Positions 12,701-24,100 of a stretch of 64,000 bases of DNA are shown here, piece by piece (positions within the stretch are counted from its first letter, which is position 1; every line of letters starts with the position of its first letter). Source of the DNA: Hanleya hanleyi (Eukaryota; Mollusca; Polyplacophora; Lepidopleurida; Hanleyidae); NCBI GenBank assembly GCA_036873755.1, contig JAVTVY010033749.1, forward strand, positions 87,068 through 151,067. The letters are read 5' to 3'. A program made the translations under genes and the position numbers. The notes under the pieces were generated by a model. It saw only the letters and a list, made by a program, of their open reading frames with translations, did not search any database and was not told where the DNA came from.

Positions 12701-13697
12701 TGCTGAATTTCGGAAGAATCCAACAAAGCGTTAGGAAGTTATCGCTTCGAACAGACATGCACGGACGTACACGAACATCCACGGACTCAAAGAAGCAAGA
12801 ACCAGTGGCGCTACCTTCAGGCAGATGTTGCTGAAATGTAATACGGACTGGCGTCTTGTCACAAGGAATGCGTATTCTAATTTTGGAAGAATCCAACAAA
12901 ACTTTAGGAAGTTATCGCTTCGAACAGACATGCACGGACGTACACGGACATCCACGGATGCAAAGAAGCAAGAACTAGTGGCGCCACCTTCAGGCAGATG
13001 TTGCTGAAATGCAATACGGACTGGCCTCTTGTCGCAAGGAATGCGAATGCTGAATTTCGGAAGAATCCAACAAAGCGTTAGGAAGTTATCGCTTCGAACA
13101 GACATGCACGGACGTACACGAACATCCACGGACACAAAGAAGTAAGAACCAGTGGCGCCACCTTCAGGCAGATGTTGCTGAGATGTAATACAGACTGCCA
13201 TCTTGTCGCAAGGTATGCATATTCCGAATTTCGGAAGAATCCAACAAAGCGTTAGGAAGTTATCACTTCGAACAGACGTACACGGACATTCACGGATACG
13301 AAGAAGCAAGAACTAGTGGCGCCACCTTCAAGCAGATGTTGCTGAAATGCAATACGGACTGGTGTCTTGTCGCAAGGAATGCGTATGCCGAATTTCGGAA
13401 GAATCCAACATAGCGTTAGAAAGTTATCGCTTCGAACAGACATGCACGGACGTACACGGACATCCACATACGCAAAGAAGCAAGAACTAGTGGCGCCACC
13501 TTCAGGCAGATGTTGCTGAAATGCAATACGGACTGGCGTCTTGCCGCAAAGAATGCATATTCCGAATTTCGGAAGAATCCAACTAAGCGTTACGAAGTTA
13601 TCGCTTCGAACAGACATGGACGGACGTACACGGACATCCACGGACACAAAGAAGCAAGAACCATTTTAAAGTCCCTGGCCGCGTTGCGGCGGGGGAC
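9750..13697 (-). mobile_element. Minisatellite-rich Helentron-type (HINE/DINE-like) candidate, copy 1
   Basis: One end begins CAAGCAGCCAGAGGATGCTA and the other is a GC-rich hairpin (GGCCGCGTTGCGGCGGGGGAC). The same two ends bound 21,183-25,406 in the opposite orientation. Between them are unit arrays only: about 120-bp units containing AGATGGC and CCAATCAG (10,780-11,460), AACTGGCGGGG-type blocks (11,950-12,100), and 155-175-bp units starting GGCGCCACCTTCAGGCAGAT (12,130-13,660). No protein is encoded; the open frames here are repeat translations. Insertion next to T/T with no clear target duplication and a minisatellite core fit non-autonomous Helentrons, but this is a structural inference. 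Confidence 0.5.
12130..13660. repeat. Tandem repeat core with 347-bp higher-order unit
   Basis: Nine units of about 155-175 bp carry GATGTTGCTGAAATG, CGGAAGAATCCAACAAAG and ACATGCACGGACGTACACG. Two alternating unit types form a dimer of 347 bp that is almost identical in 12,300-12,646 and 12,647-12,993. Diverged related units lie in the other element copy at 21,215-22,010. Confidence 0.9.
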
Positions 13698-14530
13698 AAA
13701 TATAGTACTTATAAAGATACCAACAACGATGTAATACCAATAAGAGTAAGCATCGCGGTGATAGGCCGCGAAATCCGTATACGGCAACGGCCCGTAAACC
13801 ACCATTTCAAACAAGCTCACAATCACCACGATTGATGCCAGACGTCTGAATATTCCAACGCTTCAGGCCCAATCTTCCTTCTCTATTTTTGGGACCTGGA
13901 TCGTTGGAATGTTCAGATGATGCCCGTCAACGTCCAGCGTCAAAAACGCTTCAACGCTTTAAGTCCGAGTGTCAAACGCTTCAACGCATCGACGCGAGAA
14001 GTTCCTTTGGGGGTTATGATTAGGGTACCCACGTATTTATTATACTACCCTACTTTAATGAAACTCCCATGTGTATCAGCCCCGTTGTTCTCCATATAAT
14101 ACTTCACATCTGATGCACGATCCTGCACATGCGCAGTTGGCCCATTATAATCCAGCTCGAATGACTGGTTCCAGGGATCTATATATAGTGTAGTGAAACT
14201 CCCATATCTTTCCCCCTACTGGTTTTCCATATTATGCTCCACACCTGCCTACACAACCCGATTTGCGCTTCCCATATTACTCCGCGGACCGAAATTGACA
14301 TAAGTCTTGCGCGTGTGCAGTTAACATTGACGCGTCAAAGTTCAATATTTGATTTTCATTTTTGCGCGAAGTAAAACGAAAAACGAAAATTGAAAATTGA
14401 ATGTCAAATTTCAATTTTTGATTTTGAGAAAGCGAAAACGAAAATAGAAAATTGACGGTCAAATTTCAATTTTTGATTTTGAGAAACCAAAAACCAAAAA
14501 AACGAAAATTTAACTGTGCAAGATTACACG

Positions 14531-14765
14531 AATCCCTACAGGGCGAGGATTACTGATTTAACAGTCACTGATACGTTAGTATGTACGGGAGACGATACTT
14601 CCAGTCTGTTGAGTTTGGTTTTGCAGCTTTGTGCTTCTATTTCTTCGTGTATTTCTCCTGCTAGACAGCTATCGCGAAATGTTCGATACAATTGTCCGTT
14701 GATCTTCGAGCACCTATCAGCCCGACTTAGGAATCCAGCCCACGTTTACGGTCATACACTGTTTT
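14531..14765. repeat. Dispersed repeat, copy A right half
   Basis: It corresponds to 17,511-17,735 of copy B: CTACAG, then TTAACAGTCACTGATAC, then TGTACTGGAGACGATAC-like sequence, then TTGAGTTTGGTTTTGCAG. It is the continuation of 8,246-8,770 across the 8,771-14,530 insertion. It shows no coding signal. Confidence 0.7.
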
Positions 14766-15404
14766 AAGAGTCCCGTAGATCACACAAAATAGCCTTTCAC
14801 TCTCAAATTGCAAGGCCTCACACCATCCCAATCCCTATGAATTCATCCAAAGTTTTGACAAACACAGAATACATTGATCCATAATATCAAATGTAGCCTT
14901 GTAAACCTTATCAGGGGTCCATTTCTTAACACCGTACGATCACAACAGCCTGCATGGGATCATGCATATTTACTAGGCGTCAGACTGCTAAATAATTTTC
15001 ACTGACGGCCATAATAACGAAAATGTTCCTGACCAAGTTTAATCTTCTGACAGAAAGAAGTTTAATTCAAGCGTCGCAGCCGGAACAAAATTGTCTTCAT
15101 AGGTGTTGCACACCTAGGTTTCGAGTGACCCGCGCTTGTAGGCCTACAAAAGACGCATTTGTTCTTTTTATTTTCTCTTTTTAGAGCAACACGTTATTAA
15201 GCAGTAAAATGAAATCAAACGCGGAGTTAAACAGATTACATATCATACACCCGTATACGTGATAAAATAAACGTGACCAGGACTTGTCATTTGGTCGTGG
15301 TTAATCTTTAATCGTCACCCTAATACTAGGCATCTTCCTCGTTGAGTCGACCTGCTCAGATTCACCATGGAGCTAGAAGAGTATGATTTCATATAGTAGG
15401 TGTC
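14766..15404. other. No gene recognised
   Basis: AT-rich DNA without repeats shared with the rest of the window, without a long open frame and without RNA-gene features I can recognise. Confidence 0.5.
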
Positions 15405-15493
15405 CAATCTGACTAGAACCTCGATCAACTCAAATGGGGAGCGTTCTTTTTAGGACTGGTTTTATTCAGATTGGTAGGTGTCGTGCTATTTTG
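15405..15493. repeat. MITE, copy 2 (partner 6,828-6,953)
   Basis: TAGGTGTCCAATCTGACTAGA at the left and GATTGGTAGGTGTCGTGCTA at the right bracket the shared core CAAATGGGGAGCGTTCTTTT. It is about 35 bp shorter than copy 1, lacking the CACTCCCCATC segment. Confidence 0.65.
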
Positions 15494-15804
15494 ATATTTC
15501 GATTGCATGTACCCGATCCATATGCAACGCTTTTCAGCTACAAGAAGTGCCGAAACTCGACAATAATTGAACAACAATAAACAGAGCACGGACTTATATT
15601 CAAATGAATGGTCCATGTATTTGTACATCTCCTGACACATGTTAGAAACTTGTTTTTGACTTCCCGAACATAATTATTGTGATTTTTTGAAAATGGTAAA
15701 CTCGGAAAATGCTCATTTTGTGCGATTTTAAGCGTAAAGTAGGATTTAGCACAGAAGCAGGAACGTGAAACTTTGAAATCTAGATATGCTTTGAAGAGAA
15801 ATAT

Positions 15805-16665
15805 ACGGAGCCGTGGAAGGGACAGACGTTTTATTTATATTTTCGGTCTTCGAAAAAAAAAAAAAAAAACGCATGTCCCTTCCACGTCAGTGAAAAGGGC
15901 ATTTTTTTTTATTTTTCTGGCCGTCAAAATAAAAGTTTTTCTTCTTTTGCATCAACTGAATTATCTCGGGCCCTTAGATAATTGCCCAATGAGAAAGCAG
16001 CATAGTGGGCTATGGTACGAGAATCGCAGGCTCTCATTGGTCAATTATCTTGGACCCCGAGATAATATCTAGGGCCCCGAGATAATCAGCCAATGAAAAC
16101 TTTCCTTTAGTATCGTTTCCTTATAGAATTATCATCCATTTGCGGCGTTGGCCCGCTTCAACTATGATGTGAATGTTTCCCCATAAGTAGTCATTAATGA
16201 CGGGTATACTTGGCTTTCATTGAACTATGGTATTACCTTCACAGAATAGCAGCACAAAGGCGAAATGGCGGTCGGATGAATAGGGGAGAACAAAAGCGGT
16301 TTTTATTGGCTGATTATCTCGGGGCCCTAGATATTATCTCGGGGTCCAAGATAATTGACCAATGAGAGCCTGCGATTCTCGTACCATAGCCCACTATGCT
16401 GCTTTCTCATTGGGCAATTATCTAAGGGCCCGAGATAATTCAGTTGATGCAAAAGAAGAAAAACTTTTATTTTGACGGCCAGAAAAATAAAAAAAAAATC
16501 CCTTTTCACTGACGTGGAAGGGACATGCGTTTTTTGTTTTTTTTTCGAATACCGAAAATATAAATAAAATTTCTTTTTCACAAGTTTTGAAAGAAAAAGG
16601 AAAAAAATTCTGTTTTCCTAAAGGTGAAAATATAAATAAAACGCATGTCCCTTCCACGGCTCCGT
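15805..16665. mobile_element. Foldback (hAT-like) element with 8-bp target duplications
   Basis: The ends are exact inverted repeats (ACGGAGCCGTGGAAGGGACA and complement). The arms of about 285-360 bp pair almost perfectly: 15,805-16,092 with 16,305-16,665, the right arm having about 80 extra bases near 16,560-16,640. The loop is 16,093-16,304. The direct repeat AGAAATAT flanks it at 15,797-15,804 and 16,666-16,673. An 8-bp duplication suggests mobilisation by a hAT-type transposase, which the element does not encode. The arms contain CCAATGAGA and GGGCCC-type motifs. Confidence 0.85.
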
Positions 16666-16673
16666 AGAAATAT

Positions 16674-17144
16674 ACCCTCACTAAATAAAAGACAAAATAC
16701 TGTAGCTCGATCAAATCACATACCAATTATACAACGGAATTTGCCCCCACTCTCATACCAGGAGCACCAATAAGAAGACCCTGACCATAAATAATCCCAT
16801 AGACAGCATGTTATAGCCAACCTTCGTCCTTGAAGAATTTCCAAGTTCATAATGGCAAGATATAATTCATAAGACAATATTAGCATCAAACTTCAAGTAG
16901 GCATATTGTATGTTCGCCATGCTCTCATCATAACGATGATAAATCCTACTCAGTCTCTCACTCACTTGTGTCTGTTCATATGAAAACCATGACTGTGTTG
17001 TATTACACAATATTCATATCGTACCGAGCCATCTGTTTTCAGACTCACGTTAAGGAACGTATGCCAAACATTTCGTATACTTTGATCGTACTATAAATGT
17101 GTCATATTAATCACAGAATTTGATACCTTTGGCTGAGTGATTGG
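16674..17144. other. No gene recognised
   Basis: Unique-looking AT-rich sequence with no supported coding region or RNA gene. Confidence 0.5.
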
Positions 17145-17735
17145 TTTGTAGCCTTGTCGAATCAGTTTCTGTCAAACTGTTCCATGACGTTGATTGAAAT
17201 CGTTACATTTTAGACCGACTGTGGGAAGTGAATCTAGGAGAGGTAAGTGTACCCCATGTGCACTCCTTTCTGGATATTTTTTGTCCAAGAATTTCTCGAA
17301 CGTCGTAGTTTCCTTCAAATTCAGTGAAGGAGAATGTGTATCCTTAACATAGAGATTATCCAAACCAGGATTATTGGTAAGGAAAATATCGTCTATATAA
17401 CGTTTGTGAATGTGAAGGAACTGGCTTTAAAATGATCATCGGCAAAGACAGTGGTTGCCTAGACAGGGATTAAAGAAACAGTGTTTTAATTAATTGATCT
17501 GATGCCTACAGAGCCAAGATTGCTGAATTAACAGTCACTGATACCTTACTATGTACTGGAGACGATACCTTTCTGATCTCTGTTGAGTTTGGTTTTGCAG
17601 CCTTGTGTTTCTATTTCTTCGCGTATTTCTCTTGCCAGACATGCCAGACAGTTTTTGATAAATGTCGATACAATTGTCCGAAAATCAATCTACGTTTACT
17701 GCCATACACTGTTACAAGATCCTGGTGTTGGATTA
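17145..17735. repeat. Dispersed repeat, copy B (uninterrupted)
   Basis: The complete counterpart of 8,246-8,770 plus 14,531-14,765. Its continuity across AATTGATCTGATGCCTACAG defines the insertion site of the element at 8,771-14,530. It is followed directly by the LINE fragment. Confidence 0.75.
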
Positions 17736-17737
17736 TA

Positions 17738-17964
17738 TAGTGCACAGTATCGATTATATAGAAACAAATTGAACCACACTATCCGCTTCGCAAAAAAGAA
17801 TTACTTTGAAAAGAAATTTAATGAATAAAAACATGACATAAAAGGAACCTGAAAAGTATTAACTCAGCTACTAAATCGAAGGAAAACGTCATCAATATCC
17901 CAGTCTTTCATTATTGATGGTGAAGAACACACTGATCCTCAAACCAGTTCCTCTTGCGCATATT
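17738..17964 (+). pseudogene. LINE (CR1/L2-like) ORF2 fragment a, pre-RT region
   Basis: Translation of 17,750-17,827 gives YRLYRNKLNHTIRFAKKNYF and the KKFNE end, the basic helix between endonuclease and reverse transcriptase in CR1/L2/jockey-type LINEs. Past a stop at 17,826 and small frame changes it goes on with LNRRK-like, ISQSFIIDGE- and TDPQTSS-like stretches typical of the same region. It is broken by the repeat element beginning at 17,965, and a segment before fragment b is missing. Degenerate and non-functional. Confidence 0.6.
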
Positions 17965-19009
17965 CCTACGAAGTAGGCTACAGACCGCAAATTGTCCGGT
18001 AATGAGTGAGTCAGTCCATCCGAATCCTTTCGTCGGCAAAAGAAGGAGAACCGTTGACATTAGAACCTTGATTTTTGGCATGAACGTGCATTAGGGCATT
18101 GTTACCATTGTTGATTTATAATTATTTTTTTATTATTTATTGATGGCTCAGCGAGTGCACTGTCATGCCCATCGGGAACCCTTGGCTGTATGTTTCACTG
18201 TATATATAACACAGTACAAAACCTGGTGGGATATGCCATCCGTAATTGTTTTGAGAGCTAGAGGTCACAGCAGTGTAGCTGGGTCACCCCCAATAGGCCT
18301 ATAAACAGATCAGAACTAACAGTCTGATAGGCTTGGTATTCGAGAATGCAGTTAATACTGAATTAAATTGTTCTTAGAGGTCAGAGCAGAGGAGACAAAA
18401 ATAATCAGATCTCTCTGGGAGTTAAGATAACAACGTGACGTAGAAATGCTATTTATTCGTCTTTGTACTGGTCATGCTCAGGAGAATGACATAGAATCAT
18501 TATCATCTTGTGCCGAGGTGTTGGTCTTGAGTTGAATTACCGTAAACTACATAAATGCTACCTTTCTACTATAGGACTATATATCAGAATTTGTTGTATT
18601 GTTGCGATTCAAAAAGTTGTTTTGATCCTGGACAAGGGCACTGAAAACCATTAAAGAGATGTAAATGTATTTTCACACGTAAAGCCTGAAATCTACTGAA
18701 CTTTTTATTATTCAATCTGTTTCCTTTAGTTAAAAAATTGTAAAATTAAATCGGCGATCGTTATTTATTTTTGGAATGAAGGCGCATTAGGAGATTGTTA
18801 CCAACAAACTCTGAGCTGACCTACTTTTGATGAAAATTTCTGATGATTTTTGATGAAAATCACTGGTGATTCTGACTTGGGCAGTGCCCATCTTAATATA
18901 GGCAGGATTTCAACTGGGGGTGGGGATTTCCAAGAGTTCAGTTCGCGTCGGAGTCCTAATGCCTACCCTACTTTGTAGGTCATGTGACGTTAGTCACACT
19001 GCTCATGTT
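17965..19009 (+). mobile_element. Small Helentron-like element 1 in LINE
   Basis: It starts CCTACGAAGTAGG; near the right end is the inverted copy CTACTTTGTAGG, then the hairpin GTGACGTTAGTCAC, then ACTGCTCATGTT. A sister element (19,057-20,730) shares the first about 300 bp and the last about 590 bp. An inverted copy of the 5' terminus just inside a 3' hairpin is the layout of Helentron-type elements. No protein is encoded. The interior (18,260-18,420) differs from the sister. Confidence 0.5.
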
Positions 19010-19056
19010 ATGCATTTATCCTTCAAAACTGGTGCTGTGCCTAATGCTTTTAAATT
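19010..19056 (+). pseudogene. LINE ORF2 fragment b
   Basis: The frame MHLSFKTGAVPNAFK lies just before the first RT motif in CR1/L2-like LINEs. In frame, it continues across element 2 into FAKVTPIFKSGD at 20,731. It is only 47 bp, isolated between the two small elements. Confidence 0.6.
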
Positions 19057-20730
19057 CCTACGAAGTAGGCTACAGATCGCAAATTGTCCGGTAATGAGTC
19101 AGTCAGTCCATCCGAATCCTTTCGTCGGCAAAATAAGGAGAACCGTTGACATTAGAACCTTGATTTTCGGCATGAACGTGCATTAGGGCATTGTTACCAG
19201 CAAGTTCTGAGTTGACCGAATTCTGATTAAAATTTGATTTATAATTATTTTTTTTATTATTTATTGATGGCTCAGCGAGTACACTGTCATGCCCATCGGG
19301 AACCCTTGGCTGTATGTTTCCCTGTATATATAACACAGTGGTGGGATATGCCATCCGCAATTGTTTTTATGAAATAGGAAATGCTAATTTTCCATCATTT
19401 GTTAGTGCATTTATCTACACCGCTATGCCAGCCTCAATACACACAATTCAGTATATTGTTATAGATATATGTAAACTGTGGCCTTTAACGTGTATCCTAT
19501 TTCACATCCAAACATTTCATCACTGACCACATCAGCCTTCAAATTCAGGTCAAATTACCCACTGATGGTGAAATATCCTACATCAACCAATTAAGTCAGC
19601 CTGGTGCAATAACCCAGCAGAAGAAGGAAAGATGTGGTATCATCCTTCAGATTAGTCTGTGTGGGCGACAATGATAAAAGTTTACTGAGGGTGAAACAAA
19701 GCCATGACGGCATGTTTAAAGGGTCTTCTTTTGGTAGAATTTAACTAGATAAAGTAACTTTGATCATGATGTGAAAATGTGATAACTTGAGGTTTTTTTT
19801 GTACCTCTTGACTATTGACTATATATCACACTTGGATATAATTTAAACAAAAAATTACATGTGTAAACAAAATATGTCTAAATTTTTCTTGTCATTTCAA
19901 ATCTTGATCCATTTTGATTCCTTGATTAGGGGATACAGAATCACTGCCACGGAGTGTGTTGGTGTGTCACAGCAATGCAATTCCGATTCACACAACGAAG
20001 CTGAGGTGGTTTAATGTTTATCAATGAAGAAAATCACCGATCAACCGCCATAGAATATAATGTGAAACAAGAAAACCGGAATAGTATATTCATCAGATTG
20101 CCGATACCCAAAATGTGTTGTCTCATATATCTAGATAACAACGTGATGTAGAGACGCTATTTATTCGTCTTTGTACCGGTTATGCTCAGGAGAATGACGT
20201 AGAATCATTATTATCTTGTGCAGAGAAGGTGTTGGTCTTGAGTTGAATTACCGTAAACTACATAAATGCTACCTTTCTACTATAGTACTATATATAAAAA
20301 ATTGTTGTATTGTTGGGAAAATAATGTGATTCAAAAAGTTGTTTTGATCCTGGACAAGGGCACTGAAAACCATTAAAGAGATGTAAATGTATTTTCACAC
20401 GTAAAGCTTGAAATCTACTGAACCTTTATTATTCAATCTGTTTCCTTTAGTTAAAAAATTGTAAAATTAAATCGGCGATCGTTATTTAATTTTGGAATAA
20501 AGGCGCATTAGAAGACTGTTACCAACAAGTTCTGAGCTGACCTACTTTTGATAAAAATTCCTGGTGATTTTTTATGAAAATCACAGGCGATTCTGACTTG
20601 GGCGGTGCCCATCTTAATATAGGCAGGATTTCAACTGGGGGTGGGGATTTCCAAGAGTTCAGTTCGCGTTCAAGTCCTAATGCCTACTCTACTTCGTAGG
20701 TCCTGTGACGTTAGTCACACTGCTCATGTT
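19057..20730 (+). mobile_element. Small Helentron-like element 2 in LINE
   Basis: Same termini as the 17,965-19,009 element. The segment 20,133-20,730 repeats 18,427-19,009 at high identity, and 19,057-19,370 repeats 17,965-18,250. It has an extra central segment (19,372-20,130). It interrupts a LINE codon so that AAATT before it and TGCTAAG after it rejoin in frame, which marks exact ends at a T/T site without target duplication. Confidence 0.55.
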
Positions 20731-21182
20731 TGCTAAGGTGACCCCAATTTTCAAATCGGGGGATCAAACCATCTTTACTGATTACAGGCCGATATCTTTT
20801 CTCCCCGCGCTCAGTAAGATACATGAGAAACTCGTAACCAATTCAATGACTCTATTCTTGGAAAATAACAAAATAATTTCGGGCAGTCAGTATGGATTCC
20901 GATCCAATCACTCAACATCCCTCGCGGCAATCTCTCTGTATGATACCTTAATTGCAGCTAAGGAATCTAAAAAGTTTAGTGCAATAACATTCTTAGATCT
21001 CTCTAAAGTGTTTGATACAGTAAATCACGAAATATTATTCTCCAAATTAAAACACTATGGCTTTCGTGGCTCTGTTAATGACCGGTTTAGAAGCTACTTA
21101 TCTGGTAGATCGCATTTTATTATCCCCTAAGGATATCACCTGTGGTGTACCTCAGGGATCAATCCTTGGGCCCCTTCTTTTT
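20731..21182 (+). pseudogene. LINE ORF2 fragment c, reverse transcriptase fingers/palm
   Basis: Reverse transcriptase of a CR1/L2-like (jockey superfamily) non-LTR retrotransposon. Visible motifs in order are AKVTPIFKSGD, YRPISFLPALSKI, GSQYGFRSNHSTS, AITFLDLSKVFDTV (first catalytic Asp) and HYGFRGSVNDRFRSYLSGR. A frameshift near 21,125 is followed in another frame by CGVPQGSILGPLLF. The sequence then breaks at the 4.2-kb insertion 21,183-25,406 and resumes after it. Substitutions, the frameshift and three insertions make it non-functional. Confidence 0.85.
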
Positions 21183-24100
21183 GTCCCCCGCCGCAACGCG
21201 GCCGGGGGACTTTAAAATGGTTCTTGCTTTTATGTGTTCGTGCATGTCCGTGGATGTCCGTGCATGTCTGTTCGAATGATTACTTCCTAACGCTTTGTTG
21301 GATTCTTCCGAAATTCGGCATATGCATTCCTTGCGACAAGACGCCAGTCAGTATCGCATTTCAGCAACATCTGCCTGAAGGTGGCGCCACTGGATCAAAA
21401 TGGACTTCAAAATGGTTCTTGCTTTTATGTGTCGGTGCATGTCCATGGATGTCCGTGCATGTCTGTTCGAATGATTACTTCCTAACGCTTTGTTGAATTC
21501 TTCCGAAATTCGGCATATGCATTCCTTGCGACAAGACGCCAGTCGGTATCGCATTTCAGTAACATCTGCCTGAAGGTGGCGCCACTGGGTCAAAATGAAT
21601 CTTGCCTCTTCGTGTCCGTGGATGTCAGTTAAACGCGATAACTTCCAAACGCTTTCTTGGATTCTTCCGAATTCGGCATACACATTCCTTGTGAGAAGAC
21701 GCGGTTGCGTACTGGATTTCAGTAACATTTGCCTGAAGGTGGCGCCACTGAGTTTCGCTTCTTCGTGTCCGTTCCAGTTAGAATGGGTCTTGCTCTCTTT
21801 GTGTCTGTGGATGTCTGTTCAAATTCGTCAGAGGCGATAACTTCCAAAAGCTTTGTCGGTTTCCTTCGAAATTTAGCATATACACTCCTTGTGACCAGAC
21901 ATGGGTTGGTATTGCGTTTCAGCAAGATCCACCTGAAGGTGGCGCCACTGGGTCTTGTTTCAATCTTCTGTGCATGTCCGTGGTTTCCATTCAAATTCTT
22001 CACAAGCAATAACATCCAAATGCTTTGTCTAATAATTAGGCATCCCTAAATGCGTTTGTCATTGTTTCTTCCACTTCTCGCTGTTAGTTTCGAATTTCAT
22101 GTCGCTTTAAATGAAGGACACCATTTTCTTAAATTTGCTGTCCAGTCCTTCTATTCCACATCATATGATTTACACTAAAGCTTTTGCAGGAACCATATTT
22201 TATTTCAGAAGTATAATATGAAATAACTGGAGGGGGAATCCCCGCAGTACCGAACCCGTGTTAGTTTTGAATTTCGTGTCGCTTTAAATGAAGGACAACA
22301 TTTTCTTCAATTTTGCTATGAAATCATTCTATTCCACATCATATGATTTACCCTAAAGCTTTTGCATGAACCATATTTTATTTCAGAAGTATAATATGAA
22401 ATAACTGGCGGGGAAATCCCCGCAGTACCGAACCCCTGGTTTTTGAATTTCGTGTCATCTTAAATGAAGGACAACATTTCCTTCAATTTTGCTATCAAAT
22501 AATTGTAATCCACATCATATGATTTACCCTAAAGCTTTTGCACGAACCATATTTTATTTCAGATGTATAACATGAAATACCGAACCCGTTTTTTTGTTTT
22601 TTTTAAAATTTCGTGTCATCTTAAATGAAGGACAACATTTCCTTCAATTTTGCTATCAAATAATTGTATCTCACATCATATGATTTACCCTAAAGCTTCT
22701 GCAGGAACCATTTGTGTCCACACGTGTAACTTACTATATTAATTACAACTGAGTTCCTAAAGTTTGGGTGCACACTGTGCATATGATCAATTTCCTGAAT
22801 TGAATTGAATTCCACCTTGTGGTTTTTCGGACTGACAGATGATGGCATGCAGTTGTCAGTGTGGTTGTTTCATGTACAGGGAGCTTTCTATGGCTTTCAT
22901 GTCAGCACACCTACCACTACCCTCAAGAAGAGCATGTCCCCATCCCCAGGGCGCCGAGCCGCACCCTCTATCTCCCAAACTAGCCCTCGCCCGACCCTCA
23001 TATATTGTGTTTGAGCATATATATCTTCAATATATCTTGGCAGAAGCTGAAATTTGTGTGTTGTCTGCAATATTGGGATAATTGCAACCCCAAAAGGTTT
23101 CAATTTATCAGGCACAGACCCATGTTTTTGTATTTGGTAAATATGTCCCTTGTCTATAGATCTTGCTTGGAATTGTTTTTCGTGCCAATCCGCCACCTCG
23201 GGCCAAATTAAAATTGCATCTCCAGACAATAACTTTTGAAAACCTTAAGGATTCTTTCCAAATTTGGTGTAGTGGTACCTTGCCTAAGATCTGGCTTGAG
23301 AATGTTTTTTCATGTTGATAGGGGGACCACCTGAAAGCTAAGTGTTTCCAGACAATAACTTTTGAAAACCTGAACCGATTCATTCCAAATTTGGTGTGTA
23401 GGTACATCGCCTCAATTTCTCGTTTGGCATTGTTTTTCATGCCGATCCACATATAAGTGGTGCCACCTTGGGGCAAATTTAAAATTATGTTTCCGGACAA
23501 TAACTTTTCAATACTTGAATTAATTCTTTCCAAGTTTGGTATACATGTACCTTACCTGAAGGTTTCACTTGGTATTGTTTTTCTTGTCGATCTGCTTATA
23601 GGTGGCGCCACCTGTAGGCCAAGTTAACATTTTCTATTTCCAATGTCAAGGGATCTTGCCTCAAGATCTAGGTTGGGTTTATTTTTTATGCCTATCTGCC
23701 TACACATGACACTACCTGAGGGCCAAGGTAAAATTGCATTTCCGGACAGTAACTGTTGGACCTTAATGGATTCTTTTAAATTTGGTATGTGGGTACCTAC
23801 CCTCAAGGCATCTTATGGGGCCATGTTAAAATGATGTTTTTCCTAAGTTTTACGTTTTTACTTTCTTCACAAATAATGAATGTTTCCTTTACTAAAGATG
23901 CAAAAGGCATGCCTCCAATCGTATTCGATCGACTGTATCTAGTTTCTTCAATATTTGGCATATGCATTCCTTGTGACAAGATGTTGATTGGTATTGCGTT
24001 TCAGAAAGATCTGCCTGTAGGTGGTGTGCTGTAAGTAATAACTTTGAAATGCTTTGAAATGTTGCTCGAAATTTAAATTCCGGGCAATAACTTGAGAACT

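Larger units (their letters stand above)
8771..14530. mobile_element. 5.8-kb element with terminal inverted repeats
   Basis: The termini are inverted: CCGTGTAACCTTGCACAGTT at 8,771-8,790 and the complement of CGTGTAATCTTGCACAGTT at 14,512-14,530. Both continue inward into homologous AT-rich tracts of CAATTTT, TTTTCGTTTT and GGTTTCTCAA (8,791-9,060 and 14,330-14,511). Copy B (17,145-17,735) is continuous where this element interrupts copy A, which supports insertion. No transposase is recognisable. Most of the interior is the nested element 9,750-13,697. The flanking parts (9,061-9,749 and 13,698-14,329) hold no gene I recognise. The target duplication is not resolved. Confidence 0.65.

Noticed and set aside
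12271..13829. Several 60-190-codon open frames
   Set aside because: They repeat every unit of the tandem array and shift with it; repeat artefacts.
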